A stretch of DNA of 64,000 nucleotides, taken from the NCBI RefSeq assembly GCF_009765985.1, contig NZ_LMUM01000028.1, positions 37,457 to 101,456 on the forward strand, in the 5' to 3' direction. The notes beneath the pieces are model-generated. The model worked only from the letters and a program-made list of their open reading frames with translations. It had not been told where the DNA came from and did no database searches. The stretch is from Acidobacterium sp. S8 (lineage in GTDB: Bacteria; Acidobacteriota; Terriglobia; Terriglobales; Acidobacteriaceae). The translations under genes and the position numbers were made by a program. How positions within the stretch are numbered: position 1 is the stretch's first letter; every line of letters starts with the position of its first letter. Positions 1 to 8,794 of the stretch are shown here, piece by piece.

Positions 1-32
1 CTGCTCCTGATTCCGCAAACAAGCCATCACCC

Positions 33-521
33 ATGCTCAACAACCGGACGGAGATCGTTCAATCTCTGGTAAACGGAATCGGCGCCGCACAAATCGCCGT
101 AGTGCAGGCCATGACAGAAAATTTTCAGGCAGCCGAGGAAGCTAACACCCAGGTAGAAAACGCCCTGAATAGCGCGATGAAGATGGCTCCGCTCGATCCG
201 ATGATCCTGAACCTCGCCGGATACCAGCGCAAAAACAACTATATGTTCAAACACTGGGACGCGATTCAGGTGGGACGCGCGCCCAAAGATCCACTGCTCC
301 TCGAGGGCGAGCGATATTTCTTCGAGACACTCTGCGCCGATCCCCTCGATCCAAGCGCCCTCAACGGTCTCGGCAGCATATTGATGTTCGAGCGAGAGCT
401 CGATGCCGCTGAATTCTTCCAGCGCCGCGCCATCGATCTCGTCAGGCAAAGCGGCGGCAATTACGAAGCCGCCCAACAAGATCTGGAGCTGATTCTTTAC
501 TTCAAGCAGAAGCAGAAATAA
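33..521 (+). CDS. TPR-like hypothetical protein (possibly 5'-truncated)
   Basis: Predicted helical protein of 162 residues. The C-terminal half (about 90-160) has the spacing of tetratricopeptide helices: a segment around PLDPSALNGLGSIL, then FERELDAAEFFQRRAIDL. TPR units usually mediate protein contacts, so no enzymatic role is suggested. The frame stays open upstream of the ATG at 33 to the first base of the window, so the true start may lie outside; the ATG has no clear ribosome binding site. It converges on tsf across a 105-base gap. Function unknown. Confidence 0.6.
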   Translation: MLNNRTEIVQSLVNGIGAAQIAVVQAMTENFQAAEEANTQVENALNSAMKMAPLDPMILNLAGYQRKNNYMFKHWDAIQVGRAPKDPLLLEGERYFFETLCADPLDPSALNGLGSILMFERELDAAEFFQRRAIDLVRQSGGNYEAAQQDLELILYFKQKQK

Positions 522-626
522 TCGACTCCGGCTGAGCCGTACAGATTCATTCTGTCCTAAAACAGTTTCGCCGCAGCATGGAGTATCCACACTGCGGCGA
601 AATGAGTCTTCGTAAAGAATTGACGC

Positions 627-1286
627 TTACGACTGCGCCTCTTCACCGGCAAGCTTCGTCTGGGAAACCGTCCAGTTCGGATCGCCAACCTTGAACCGTG
701 CGAAGCGGCGAACAGTGATGTTCTCACCCAGCTTGCCGACCTTCTGCGCGATCAGGTCCTTGATCGAGACAGTCTGCTCCTTGATGAAAGGCTGCTCTAA
801 GAGACAAACTTCCTCGTAGAACTTGCTCATCTTGCCTTCCACGATCTTCTCGATCACCGGAGCAGGCTTGCCCGTCGCTGCCGCCTGTGCGCGGAAAATC
901 TCCTTCTCGCGCTCCAGGTCCTCAGGCGTTACGTCTTCCGGACGGATGTAGCGGGGATCGGTCGCCGCAATGTGCATGGCGATGTCCTTGAGCAGCTCCT
1001 GGAAGTCTTCGGTGCGGGCAACGAAATCGCTCTCGCAGTTCACTTCAACAAGAACGCCGATCTTGCCGCCTGCGTGAATATAAGTTCCCACTGCGCCTTC
1101 ATTCGTCGAGCGCGAAGCCTTCTTCTGTGCCGAGGCCATTCCGCGCTTGCGCAGAATCACAAAAGCCTCTTCCATATCGGCTTTCGCTTCCTGCAGAGCC
1201 TTCAAACAATCGCCCATCGGCGCGCCCGACTTCTCGCGCAGCTCTTTTACCAGCTTTGCATCAATCTTTTCACTCACAGTCGACAT
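627..1286 (-). CDS. tsf: Elongation factor Ts
   Basis: Nucleotide exchange factor that recycles EF-Tu from its GDP to its GTP form in the cytoplasm. The N-terminal UBA-like helix bundle (about 8-45, with LREKSGAPMGDCLKAL) and the EF-Tu-contacting ESDFVART motif near residue 85 are clear. At 219 residues it is shorter than the roughly 280-residue enterobacterial protein, as in several other phyla. It lies downstream of rpsB on the same strand, the usual rpsB-tsf pair, with a hairpin and a dispersed repeat between. An AAGGAA ribosome binding site precedes the ATG. Confidence 0.97.
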   Translation of the reverse strand: MSTVSEKIDAKLVKELREKSGAPMGDCLKALQEAKADMEEAFVILRKRGMASAQKKASRSTNEGAVGTYIHAGGKIGVLVEVNCESDFVARTEDFQELLKDIAMHIAATDPRYIRPEDVTPEDLEREKEIFRAQAAATGKPAPVIEKIVEGKMSKFYEEVCLLEQPFIKEQTVSIKDLIAQKVGKLGENITVRRFARFKVGDPNWTVSQTKLAGEEAQS

Positions 1287-1352
1287 TTCCTTTTCCCAAT
1301 TCCCTTCTATAACACGCGCCTGTTATTTCCATGTTGTCACAAGATCGAATCC

Positions 1353-1394
1353 GGGTGCCCCATCCTTTCGCGCACTTTGCGAAAGGGTGGGATA
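1353..1394. repeat. GGGTGCCCC-headed hairpin repeat, copy 1
   Basis: Starts with GGGTGCCCC and forms a stem of CCATCCTTTCGC against GCGAAAGGGTGG (11 of 12 paired). The same head with a different stem occurs at 2511-2568 and 17371-17402. It lies between rpsB and tsf and could form in their transcript. Confidence 0.7.
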
Positions 1395-1436
1395 GGTGGA
1401 AAACAGCAAGCCGGAATCACACCTTAAACACAACGA

Positions 1437-1467
1437 AAGCGTGGCTCGAAACACTGCAGCCACGCTT
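1437..1467 (-). terminator. Hairpin between rpsB and tsf (possible attenuator)
   Basis: Perfect 10-bp stem, AAGCGTGGCT paired with AGCCACGCTT around an 11-base loop. In the minus-strand transcript it follows rpsB and is trailed by a broken T-rich stretch, so it may terminate partially and lower tsf relative to rpsB. Confidence 0.5.
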
Positions 1468-1522
1468 CCGGAAGAATTACTTTCCATGCCGCAATCGAAA
1501 TCGACGCAGGCCGTTTTACATC

Positions 1523-2422
1523 TTAGAAGCTGCTTTCGGCCGCCTCGGCGTCATCCAGCGTGCTCACCGTGACTGGAGACTTGCGAATCACTCCACCGAG
1601 TGCCGCTTCGAGGTCTACTTCTTCCTCTGGAGCTTCCGCAGCGGCTGCCTGAACACCTTCCACTACGCCCGGCTCCGGCTTCTCTTCAGCCTGCTCTTCC
1701 GAGCTCACGCCAGCCACCTCGACATACTGCTTGTCGGTCGCCATCTGCACGCCTTCGACTGCCGAATCGGCAATCTTCGAAGCGAAGAGACGGATCGCAC
1801 GCAGTGCATCGTCATTGCCCGGAATTACATAGTCCACTACTGTCGGATCGCAGTTCGTATCAACAACCGCAACCACCGGAATACCCAGCTTGCGGGCTTC
1901 CTTCACGGCAATCGCTTCGTTGTTCGAGTCGATCACGAAGAGCGCATCGGGCAGCCGCTTCATGTTCTTGATGCCGGCAAGGTTCGCCTGCAGGTGCTTG
2001 CGCTCGCGCTCCAGACGAATCACTTCCTTCTTCGTCAGCAGTTCATAGCGGCCATCCGTGGCCATCTCATCCAGTTCCTGAAGGCGCTTCACCGACTTCT
2101 GCACCGTCACCCAGTTCGTCAGCAGTCCACCCAGCCAGCGGTTGTTGATGTAGAACATCCCGGCGCGTGTCGCTTCTTCCGCAACCGCGTCCTGTGCCTG
2201 GCGCTTGGTGCCGACAAACAGAATCACTTTGCCCTGCGCGGTCAGGTCGGTCACATACTTCGACGCGTCCTTGAACATCTTCAGGGTCTTCTGCAGGTCA
2301 ATGATGTAAATGCCGTTACGCTCGCCGAAGATGTATTCCTTCATGCGCGGGTCCCAGCGTTTCGTCTGGTGCCCGAAGTGGACTCCCGCTTCGAGCAGCT
2401 CCTTCATGGTGATCGTGGCCAA
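1523..2422 (-). CDS. rpsB: 30S ribosomal protein S2
   Basis: Small-subunit protein S2, needed for S1 binding and initiation. The N-terminus [20 protein letters not shown] and central RWLGGLLTN motif are diagnostic. The length of 299 is above the usual 240-260 because of an acidic, alanine-rich C-terminal tail from about residue 235. The start chosen is TTG at 2422: an AGGAGG ribosome binding site lies about 4 bases before it, whereas the next ATG (2407) would be about 19 bases away. First gene of the rpsB-tsf pair. Confidence 0.97.
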   Translation of the reverse strand: MATITMKELLEAGVHFGHQTKRWDPRMKEYIFGERNGIYIIDLQKTLKMFKDASKYVTDLTAQGKVILFVGTKRQAQDAVAEEATRAGMFYINNRWLGGLLTNWVTVQKSVKRLQELDEMATDGRYELLTKKEVIRLERERKHLQANLAGIKNMKRLPDALFVIDSNNEAIAVKEARKLGIPVVAVVDTNCDPTVVDYVIPGNDDALRAIRLFASKIADSAVEGVQMATDKQYVEVAGVSSEEQAEEKPEPGVVEGVQAAAAEAPEEEVDLEAALGGVIRKSPVTVSTLDDAEAAESSF

Positions 2423-2510
2423 ACAGCCTCCTTCGTGGACTGCATCCCGGCAAGGTTTAAGGTCGCCGGAATTGATTCCCCTATTTGGGAAGATTTAACT
2501 ACCTAAACTC

Positions 2511-2568
2511 GGGTGCCCCAGGTTCGCAGGGTGCCCCAGGTTCGCGAAGCTAACCTGGGTAGATATCC
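2511..2568. repeat. GGGTGCCCC-headed hairpin repeat, copy 2
   Basis: The head GGGTGCCCCAGGTTCGC is present twice in tandem (2511 and 2529), and the second copy closes a hairpin of CCCAGGTT with AACCTGGG. It lies in the rpsB-rpsI gap. Same head as 1353-1394 and 17371-17402, with a different stem sequence. Confidence 0.7.
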
Positions 2569-2587
2569 CACGAACCCGAAACAAAAA

Positions 2588-2983
2588 CTATCTCTTCGAG
2601 AACTGGAACCGCTTACGAGCGCCCTTCTGACCGTACTTCTTGCGCTCCTTGCCGCGGGCGTCACGGGTCAGCAGGCCATCGCTCTTCAGCGTCTTGCGCA
2701 GCTCAATGTTGAACTGAAGCAGGGCGCGGGCAATACCCATCTTCACCGCATCGGCCTGGCCATTCACGCCGCCACCGATGACCGTCGTCACTACGTCGAA
2801 GTTTGCCGTGGTCTCGGTCAGCACCAGCGGACGCTTTGCCGCAACACGCTGCTGCTCGGTAACGAAATACTCCTCGTATGTCTTGCCGTTGACTTTGAAC
2901 TCGCCGCTGCCGGGGCGCAGAAAGACGCGGGCGATCGCCGACTTGCGGCGTCCCGTTCCGTAATACTGAACCAAATCTGCCAT
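2588..2983 (-). CDS. rpsI: 30S ribosomal protein S9
   Basis: Small-subunit protein whose C-terminal tail reaches P-site tRNA. Diagnostic features are the [19 protein letters not shown] start and the basic C-terminus ending FQFSKR. The length of 131 is typical. It lies 39 bases downstream of rplM on the same strand, the near-universal rplM-rpsI operon, and is presumably transcribed from the promoter at 3716-3744. Confidence 0.98.
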   Translation of the reverse strand: MADLVQYYGTGRRKSAIARVFLRPGSGEFKVNGKTYEEYFVTEQQRVAAKRPLVLTETTANFDVVTTVIGGGVNGQADAVKMGIARALLQFNIELRKTLKSDGLLTRDARGKERKKYGQKGARKRFQFSKR

Positions 2984-3022
2984 GCTAATCCTTTTGCCAG
3001 TCTTTAATTCTGGCCGAAAATC

Positions 3023-3457
3023 TTAAGCCTTAACTTCCAGAGGCTGCGGCTGCTGCGCCTGGTGTGGATGCTGATCGCCCTTGTAGACGTTCAGCTTCGA
3101 GCCCATCTTGCGGCCCATCTTGGTCTTGGGCAGCATGCCCTTGATCGCCTCTTCCACAATCTTTTCCGGTCTGCGCTCGAGCAGGCGGACAAAAGACTCT
3201 TCGCGCAATCCACCGGGGAAGCCGGTGTAGCGGCGATAAACCTTCTGCTGGCTCTTCAGGCCGGTCAGCCGGATCTTCGCGGCATTGATCACAATGACGT
3301 GATCGCCCATATCAATGTATGGGGTGTACTTTGGATTTCTCTTACCGCTCAGCACGCTGGCCGCTTCGGTCGCCAGTCGGCCCAGGGTCTTGCCGCTCGC
3401 GTCCACCACGAACCACTTGCGGTCAATCTCGTGCGCGCTAGGAATGTACGTCGACAT
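3023..3457 (-). CDS. rplM: 50S ribosomal protein L13
   Basis: Early-assembly large-subunit protein that binds 23S rRNA. The [15 protein letters not shown] start, the [16 protein letters not shown] motif and the MLPKTKMGR region are conserved L13 features. I set the start at the ATG at 3457 ([10 protein letters not shown]), which has GGAGA 9 bases upstream and gives 144 residues. A longer in-frame start at 3505 would add 16 unconserved residues. Cotranscribed with rpsI. An AT-poor leader of about 250 bases separates it from the promoter and could carry autoregulatory structure, though I could not fold one convincingly. Confidence 0.97.
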   Translation of the reverse strand: MSTYIPSAHEIDRKWFVVDASGKTLGRLATEAASVLSGKRNPKYTPYIDMGDHVIVINAAKIRLTGLKSQQKVYRRYTGFPGGLREESFVRLLERRPEKIVEEAIKGMLPKTKMGRKMGSKLNVYKGDQHPHQAQQPQPLEVKA

Positions 3458-3715
3458 CTCTCTTATCTCCAGCAAAATCTCGCGTTCAAAACGCAATTTG
3501 CCCACGCAAAACAGCAGCGCGGTCTAAAAACTTACCCACGGCGGAACTTCATGTACGCGTGAGGCTCGGGGTCCCCAAGGCGCGCGGTGTTTTGCGTATT
3601 GGGGTGACCTGGCGCAGTCTCAACCGATTGGGGTTTTCCGGGTTCGGCGCCCAGTCAATCTGCGGGATAGCCACAGACATACGGACGGGCAGACGCGGAA
3701 CTGCGCAAGGATTTT

Positions 3716-3744
3716 AGAATACGGGATTTTTTAAAGGGAGTCAA
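3716..3744 (-). promoter_or_regulatory. Sigma70-like promoter for rplM-rpsI
   Basis: On the minus strand TTGACT (3744-3739) is followed after exactly 17 bases by TATTCT (3721-3716), a near-consensus -35/-10 pair in an AT-rich patch. It is the only strong match in the gap between rplM (3457) and the next gene (3795); I see no other feature there. Confidence 0.6.
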
Positions 3745-3794
3745 TACGATAACAGCCACATGTCACACTACGGGCTAATGAGTCGCTGGCTTGA

Positions 3795-4619
3795 TCACCG
3801 ACCAGTCCGTGGTGATTTATAAAGCAGGTTTCCATCAAAGTCGGTGGTGCATATCACTGTGTATGGGAGTTCGGCACCCAGGCTATTCTTAGCCGTATAA
3901 TCGACTTCCACCTGAATTGTCCGACGTACTCGATCAACTGCCGGCTCTTCAGCGAAGGAGTCCATACTGACAGTACTTGGGAACTCTTCGGTTGTTTTCA
4001 CCGTATTGTTACACAACTCTTCGGCGGAGTGTGTATTAGGAGGCTTGTCATCTTCTATAGCCTGCGAGTATTGCGCAATGAGCGAAAGAGCTTTGGTATA
4101 GTCCGCAGAGGATGACGGTATTGCCTTAACTTCCTCTAACGCTAAGGGGCGATGCCCCATATTCCAATCAAATTCTGCGCGTTCGATAGGCGTCAACCGT
4201 TGACGAACCTCATCTTCTCCTTTTCGATCCTCAATCGAACCCCAAACGATCAACAACACCAACAGCAAAGCCATCATAATGCCACCCCAAAGAATGTAGC
4301 GTTGTCCTACAGTTCGCCTCGGCATGGCATGCTTTTCGTTCAGTTGGCTACTTGCATCTCTTTCATTTGTAAGATCCTGCTGATCAGATTCCTTAGATTT
4401 AGCGGAACTATCACGTTGTGCCCTAGCAAGGCGAACCTTTGAAATCTCTTCAGACAGAGCTATTTGTTCGCGAGCGCTTAGCTTTTTCCTTATTTCCTCA
4501 TAAATCTCGTTAGCTCGATCCGCATCTTGCGTGTGATAGGCATCCACCACATCTTGCGCTAAATTAAAAAATGGGGAACGCTTCGGTTCGCCGAATTTCC
4601 GTACATTGTTCCTATCCAC
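3795..4619 (-). CDS. Hypothetical single-pass membrane protein
   Basis: Unrecognised 274-residue protein with a GTG start preceded by GAAAGAGA. A charged helical N-terminal region (1-105) is followed by one membrane segment (about 108-128, IMMALLLVLLIVWG), then a C-terminal domain of about 145 residues. The C-terminal part carries a TonB-like or energy-coupling flavour (QVEVDYTAKNSLGAEL...FDGNLLYKS), but I cannot assign a family. Base composition is visibly AT-richer than its neighbours and it stands alone between rplM and a repeat, which suggests recent acquisition. Confidence 0.6.
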   Translation of the reverse strand: MDRNNVRKFGEPKRSPFFNLAQDVVDAYHTQDADRANEIYEEIRKKLSAREQIALSEEISKVRLARAQRDSSAKSKESDQQDLTNERDASSQLNEKHAMPRRTVGQRYILWGGIMMALLLVLLIVWGSIEDRKGEDEVRQRLTPIERAEFDWNMGHRPLALEEVKAIPSSSADYTKALSLIAQYSQAIEDDKPPNTHSAEELCNNTVKTTEEFPSTVSMDSFAEEPAVDRVRRTIQVEVDYTAKNSLGAELPYTVICTTDFDGNLLYKSPRTGR

Positions 4620-4737
4620 AATCTCTTTCCGATGAATTACTCAAACCAAATAACTCTTCTATGTCAACGAAAATAATTGGGTCAATGCTATTTTCCTGGG
4701 TGTGCCATGTCTCGCTTCTGGGGCATAGGGCACTCAG

Positions 4738-4764
4738 GTAGAAGCCCCGGCCTTCAGGCCGGGG
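4738..4764 (+). repeat. REP element (GTAG head plus palindrome)
   Basis: GTAG at 4738 is followed by AAGC and the palindrome CCCCGGCCTTCAGGCCGGGG. The 5' GTAG plus stem-loop is the hallmark of RAYT-associated REP sequences. A second small palindrome (CGGCTC gaa GAGCCG, 4773-4787) follows. Related copies lie at 17494-17564 and 18621-18686. Confidence 0.7.
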
Positions 4765-4851
4765 ATAAAACTCGGCTCGAAGAGCCGCACCTCACTGCCG
4801 TAGGCCCAAGCGCAGGCAAAGCCGCAGCGCCTGTGTCTTTTCTAGATCAAG

Positions 4852-5271
4852 CTAACCCACCCAAGGATTCACCACCCCCACCCCAGTCGCCTCGAAATCT
4901 GCCGTATTCCGCGTCACCACTGTCATTCCATGCACCAGCGCAGTCGCGCCAATCAAGGCATCCCGATCGGATCGGGGATCAGGCACACGAAGCGCAGCGC
5001 AACGTTGCGCCACAGCGGTATCGATAGCCAGAATCCTTCCGTCGAACGCAGGCAGGACACTTTCTTCCATCCACAGGCGAAGCAGTCCGCCCTGATAAGA
5101 GTCCCGCCGCTCAATCAACCGGATGCCGATCTCCAACTCCAGCACCGAAACCACCGACAAAAATAACCGGCCGGCAGGGACGCTTTTCGCCCAGGCGAGT
5201 ACATTCCGGTCGGCCTTGCCCGTCTTCGCTCTGCGCAATTCTGAGATGACATTGGTATCGAGCAGGTACAT
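4852..5271 (-). CDS. vapC: PIN-domain ribonuclease toxin, VapC/FitB type
   Basis: Predicted metal-dependent RNase toxin of a type II toxin-antitoxin pair. The PIN fold starts with MYLLDTNVISELRR (first acidic residue D5), followed by an acidic site in LELEIGIRL (about residue 45) and the C-terminal acidic cluster SDRDALIGATA followed by TRNTADF. The length of 139 is typical. Its ATG overlaps the stop of the antitoxin by one base (TAATG), so translation is coupled. The tRNA, rRNA or mRNA target cannot be inferred. Confidence 0.9.
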   Translation of the reverse strand: MYLLDTNVISELRRAKTGKADRNVLAWAKSVPAGRLFLSVVSVLELEIGIRLIERRDSYQGGLLRLWMEESVLPAFDGRILAIDTAVAQRCAALRVPDPRSDRDALIGATALVHGMTVVTRNTADFEATGVGVVNPWVG

Positions 5272-5528
5272 TACGGCAGGTCCACAGGCCGATGGATATC
5301 CCCGCTCATCCGGGGCGGTTCAAATTCCACCTCTGCCGCATGGGACATCGCCAACAGATCCGCAATATTTTCCCCTCTGCCGGTGATCTTTTCGTACTCC
5401 TCAATCGAAAGCAGCACATGCGAGGGACGCCCACGGTCAGTAATGAAAACTGGGCCGCGCCCCGCAGCCTTTTTTGCCCCGCTGGCATCCTGATTAAATT
5501 CCCGACTTGAAAATGTCGTAATAGCCAT
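5271..5528 (-). CDS. Phd/YefM-family antitoxin partner of VapC
   Basis: Antitoxin of the toxin gene directly downstream. The N-terminal DNA-binding Phd/YefM fold is seen in TFSSREFNQDASGAKKAA and GPVFITDRGRPSHVLLS, followed by a toxin-binding C-terminal tail. The start could be the ATG at 5528 (85 residues) or GTG at 5537 (88 residues). Autoregulation of the pair is expected for the family; an operator was not resolved. Confidence 0.88.
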   Translation of the reverse strand: MAITTFSSREFNQDASGAKKAAGRGPVFITDRGRPSHVLLSIEEYEKITGRGENIADLLAMSHAAEVEFEPPRMSGDIHRPVDLP

Positions 5529-5634
5529 AACAATCACATCTAATGTAGAAACGTAACTACAATATCCACAGCTTCGATAATACCTGTCAAGCCCCTTCGA
5601 CCAAAGGATCTCCTAAACGCAACAATTAAAAGAA

Positions 5635-5664
5635 AAAAGCCCGCCGGGACCCCAGCGGGCTTTT
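5635..5664 (-). terminator. Intrinsic terminator of the alcohol dehydrogenase gene
   Basis: Ten-base perfect stem AAAAGCCCGC / GCGGGCTTTT. In the minus-strand transcript it follows the stop at 5694 and runs into a T-rich tract. The A/T flanks on both sides would also let it work against opposing transcripts. Confidence 0.85.
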
Positions 5665-5693
5665 CACCCAATCGCTGCGACCTCAACCACTTC

Positions 5694-6710
5694 TTACGCC
5701 CCCGTCTCCAGCACCACCCGGAACCGAGCCTTCCCGCTCATCATCCGGTCATACGCCTCTGCCGCCTTTTCCAGCGGATACGTCTCGATCATCGGCAGCA
5801 CGCCGGTCATCTCGCTGAATTTCAGCGTATCTTCCGATTCAATCGAGGTCCCGCTCGGCCATCCATGCACCGCTTGCCGCTGCAGGATCATTGGAATCGT
5901 AGACAGCGGCAACGGCTTAGGAGAAACTCCCAGCAGCACCAGTTCGCCCGCGTATCCGAGTCCAGCGGCAGCGGCAGCCATCGCATCGTTATCTGTCACC
6001 GTAGCCAGAATCACCCTCGCGCCGCCCAGCTTTTTTAGCTCTTCCGCGACATCCTGGCTGGTGCTGTCAATGTAATGCCGCGCCCCCAGCTTATGCGCGA
6101 AGTCGGCCTTGTCCGCACCGCGAGCAATCGCCACCGTGTTGAAGCCCATCTTCGCAGCAAACTGCACGCCCAGGTGCCCCAGTCCGCCCAGACCGAGAAC
6201 AGCGACTGTGGCCGGCGGCTTCGCTCCCGTATTACGCAGCGAGTTAAAGGTCGTAATCCCCGCACAAAGCAGCGGAGCAGCATCGGCGCTCTTCAGCGAA
6301 TCCGGAACAGCCGCCACCGCATCTGCCGGAACGACAATGTAATCGGCATAGCCGCCGTCGTAAGTCACACCCGGAATCAAGGCATGCTGGCACGCAACCA
6401 AGTCGCCGCGACGGCAAGGCTCACAGCGCCCGCAATGACCGCCATACCAGCCCACGCCGACGCGTTGACCAACCTTCCACTGCGGAACCCCTTCGCCCAC
6501 CGCATCCACAAGGCCGATGACCTCATGCCCCGGCACCCTGGGATAGGTAATGAATGGAAAAATCGCTTCCTTCGTAACCGAATCGCTGTGGCAGACCCCG
6601 CATGCCTCCACACGAAGGCGCACCTCACCCGTCTTCGGCTCCGCGACCTCCCGCGTCACCACTTCCAGCGGCGCTCCACCCTTGGCAACTTGTACATATC
6701 TACCCTGCAT
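5694..6710 (-). CDS. Zinc-dependent alcohol dehydrogenase (medium-chain)
   Basis: Cytoplasmic NAD(P)-linked oxidoreductase interconverting alcohols and aldehydes. The catalytic zinc site is visible as CGVCHSDS (about 37-44) and the GHEVIG motif. The structural zinc lobe is CGRCEPCRRGDLVACQ (about 96-111), and the nucleotide-binding Rossmann fingerprint is GLGGLGHLGVQFA. The length of 338 fits the AdhP-like class. The ATG has a GGAG site upstream. It stands as a single gene with its own terminator. The true substrate cannot be told from sequence. Confidence 0.93.
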   Translation of the reverse strand: MQGRYVQVAKGGAPLEVVTREVAEPKTGEVRLRVEACGVCHSDSVTKEAIFPFITYPRVPGHEVIGLVDAVGEGVPQWKVGQRVGVGWYGGHCGRCEPCRRGDLVACQHALIPGVTYDGGYADYIVVPADAVAAVPDSLKSADAAPLLCAGITTFNSLRNTGAKPPATVAVLGLGGLGHLGVQFAAKMGFNTVAIARGADKADFAHKLGARHYIDSTSQDVAEELKKLGGARVILATVTDNDAMAAAAAGLGYAGELVLLGVSPKPLPLSTIPMILQRQAVHGWPSGTSIESEDTLKFSEMTGVLPMIETYPLEKAAEAYDRMMSGKARFRVVLETGA

Positions 6711-6817
6711 GGTCGTTTCTCCTTGTGCGCAGCATTATGCCAGACCTGCATGATCGATGGATGATCGCCCCTTCGATAGTCTCCAAAACGAAACAGCGCG
6801 ACGATATACTCTCCCCC

Positions 6818-7486
6818 ATGAGCCAGCATTTCTTCGACCTCATCCGCCGCGGTAAGACAGCCGAAATTGCAGAAACCGTCGAGGAGCAGCCCACCCTGGC
6901 GCAGTCGCGTGACGCGCAGGGAATCTCCGCTCTCATGCTCGCAATCTATACACAGCAGCCAATGATCCGCGATTTTCTGCTGACCCGCCTGCAGGACCTC
7001 GACATCTTCGAAGCAGCCGCCGTTGGCAATTGCCTCCGCATCCACCGGCTCCTCGCCGAGGACGCGATGCGCGCTCGCTCCGTCTCGCCCGATGGATGGA
7101 CACCGCTGCATCTCGCCTCCGCATTCTCTACCGCCGAAGCAGTAACGCTGCTCCTCGAACACGGTGCGCATGTCCATCAGCTCTCGCATAATCCGCTGCG
7201 CAATCAGCCCTTGCATGCCTGCGTTTCCCTCAATCATTCCGTCGACGTGCTGCGCATCCTCATCGAAGCAGGCGCCGATGTGAATGCAACCCAGCACGGC
7301 GGCTACACGCCATTGCTGCAAGCCGCGGCTGCAGGCAAAAAAGACCTCGTCATCCTCCTGCTTCAACATGGCGCTCGTCTCGACTGCGTCTGCGACCAGG
7401 GCAAGTCAGCAATCGACTACGCGAAAGAACGCGGCCACACGGAAATCGCCGACACGCTTGCTTCTCACGTCGCGCAGCATGCCTAA
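6818..7486 (+). CDS. Ankyrin-repeat protein
   Basis: Protein of 222 residues made of about five ankyrin repeats, clearest at DGWTPLHLASAFSTAEAVTLLLEHGAHV, which is about residues 88-115, and at HGGYTPLLQAAAAGKKDLVILLLQ towards the C-terminus. Such repeats act in protein binding. I placed the start at the ATG at 6818 because the longer open frame runs through the upstream alcohol dehydrogenase promoter region. No signal peptide. The partner is unknown. Confidence 0.85.
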   Translation: MSQHFFDLIRRGKTAEIAETVEEQPTLAQSRDAQGISALMLAIYTQQPMIRDFLLTRLQDLDIFEAAAVGNCLRIHRLLAEDAMRARSVSPDGWTPLHLASAFSTAEAVTLLLEHGAHVHQLSHNPLRNQPLHACVSLNHSVDVLRILIEAGADVNATQHGGYTPLLQAAAAGKKDLVILLLQHGARLDCVCDQGKSAIDYAKERGHTEIADTLASHVAQHA

Positions 7487-7614
7487 ACTGAATCGATAGC
7501 CAGCAGGGCACGCTGCCTGCTTTCTTCAACATGCATTGATGTTTCTGTTGCCGAAGCACATATTGCGTGTCCTATACTTTGAGGGATGGCCGCAGTCGAG
7601 CCATCCGGGTTTTC

Positions 7615-8115
7615 ATGCAGAAGCAGAAACACACCTCACAACGATCATCGCGGCAGGAAGCGGCAACCACCGCCATTCCCGACAAACTGTACTTCCGCAT
7701 CGGCGAAGTCGCTCGGTTGTGCAAGGTGCAGTCCTACGTCCTGCGCTTCTGGGAATCTGAATTTCCCCAGCTCAAGCCGAACAAGAGCGGCACCGGCCAA
7801 CGCCTCTATCGCAGACGCGATGTAGAGATGGCGCTGCAGGTCAAGCATCTGCTGCACGAGGAAGGCTACACCATCGCAGGTGCCCGTCAGTTCTTATTGT
7901 CGGAAGCGCGTGATGCACGGAAGGAAAATCGTTCGCAGCCCGATCTGCCGCTCAAGACCGCAAGCAAGGAACGCGACACCGATAAAAACCGGCAGCGTCT
8001 GCAGCGCCTTCGCATGGAGCTGAACGATCTATTGGAAATGCTCTCCGCCTCACGTCCCGCCGGACGCAGGGAGCGCACAAAAAAGCAATCTCCACCGAAT
8101 CTCTTCGGCGAATAA
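7615..8115 (+). CDS. MerR-family transcriptional regulator
   Basis: DNA-binding protein of 166 residues. The winged-helix MerR domain covers about 20-95: [20 protein letters not shown], then the wing at [21 protein letters not shown] short helix follows and then a basic tail, with no cysteines placed for metal binding and no large effector domain. This MerR subtype is commonly found near ihfA or pheT in other bacteria (recalled knowledge) but stands alone here. The start ATG at 7615 is chosen over an upstream frame without conserved residues. Confidence 0.85.
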   Translation: MQKQKHTSQRSSRQEAATTAIPDKLYFRIGEVARLCKVQSYVLRFWESEFPQLKPNKSGTGQRLYRRRDVEMALQVKHLLHEEGYTIAGARQFLLSEARDARKENRSQPDLPLKTASKERDTDKNRQRLQRLRMELNDLLEMLSASRPAGRRERTKKQSPPNLFGE

Positions 8116-8129
8116 CGCGCGCAGTCACA

Positions 8130-8399
8130 TCAGTGACGCGCGTGCATTTGCATCTCAGGCAGAATCGTGCGGTTTGTCATAAACCGTTCCATAGCCTGCA
8201 TGGCGCAGCCTTGCCCGCACAGGTGATACATATCAGGATTTCTGCTCTCGGCTATATTCCACGGCAGCAGCGTGAAACGCTGGCCAGGCTGTCCCTCATC
8301 GAAACAGGGAACATCCCCCAGTATGACCATCCACCAATGATTCGCTTCGCCCTTTTTCTTGCCGCAGATATCGCATGTAAACGAAACATCCCAGACCAT
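8130..8399 (-). CDS. Small cysteine-rich (zinc-binding) hypothetical protein
   Basis: Protein of 89 residues starting MVWDVSFTCDICGKKKGEAN. A CxxC pair (CDIC) near the N-terminus and HLCGQGC later probably hold one zinc. The longer 126-residue frame adds 37 residues without conservation, so the ATG at 8399 is preferred. Divergent from the zinc-ribbon gene at 8540. Family not recognised. Confidence 0.6.
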   Translation of the reverse strand: MVWDVSFTCDICGKKKGEANHWWMVILGDVPCFDEGQPGQRFTLLPWNIAESRNPDMYHLCGQGCAMQAMERFMTNRTILPEMQMHARH

Positions 8400-8539
8400 G
8401 GCACACCCCCGACGGAAGCAGCTGTAGAGATACAGTATCCCAGTTTCACTTTTTCTTTGCGTAAAAAGTTGTTGCACGATCTTGAAATTGGCTGCGTACA
8501 GGGCTGGCATATAATGACGTATCGGAGTTGGCAGGACTT

Positions 8540-8758
8540 ATGACGCGATGCGCCGATTGCTATTCGTCGGAATTCCGGCTTTCAAAGTTTCGCCTGCGCG
8601 ACCTGCCCCATCTCGCCCGGTTTCAGTACCCGGTCCGATGCAAAATCTGTAGGGCCCGCACCTACACGTCCCTGAGCCAGACGATGCATCTTATAGGAAA
8701 GCCTCACGCAGGAAAGAGTCACGCCGTCAACACAGAAGAAAAAAAGGGCATGCACTGA
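8540..8758 (+). CDS. Small zinc-ribbon protein
   Basis: Protein of 72 residues with two CxxC knuckles, CADC at the N-terminus and CKIC about 30 residues later, the layout of a zinc ribbon. The end of the frame runs into the terminator hairpin at 8744-8771. The start could also be at 8528. Role unknown; divergent from another small zinc protein at 8130-8399. Confidence 0.55.
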   Translation: MTRCADCYSSEFRLSKFRLRDLPHLARFQYPVRCKICRARTYTSLSQTMHLIGKPHAGKSHAVNTEEKKGMH

Positions 8759-8771
8759 GGTGCATACCCTT
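8744..8771 (-). terminator. Intrinsic terminator of the CADD-family gene
   Basis: Stem AAGGGCATGCAC / GTGCATACCCTT (11 of 12 paired, one G-U) with a TGAG loop. On the minus strand it is followed by seven T residues just after the stop codon at 8795. Confidence 0.85.
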
Positions 8772-8794
8772 CTCAAGCTTTAAGCGTTAGCTAA

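Noticed and set aside
1331..2506. 391-residue plus-strand frame
   Set aside because: Antisense of rpsB; no ribosome binding site and composition typical of a shadow.
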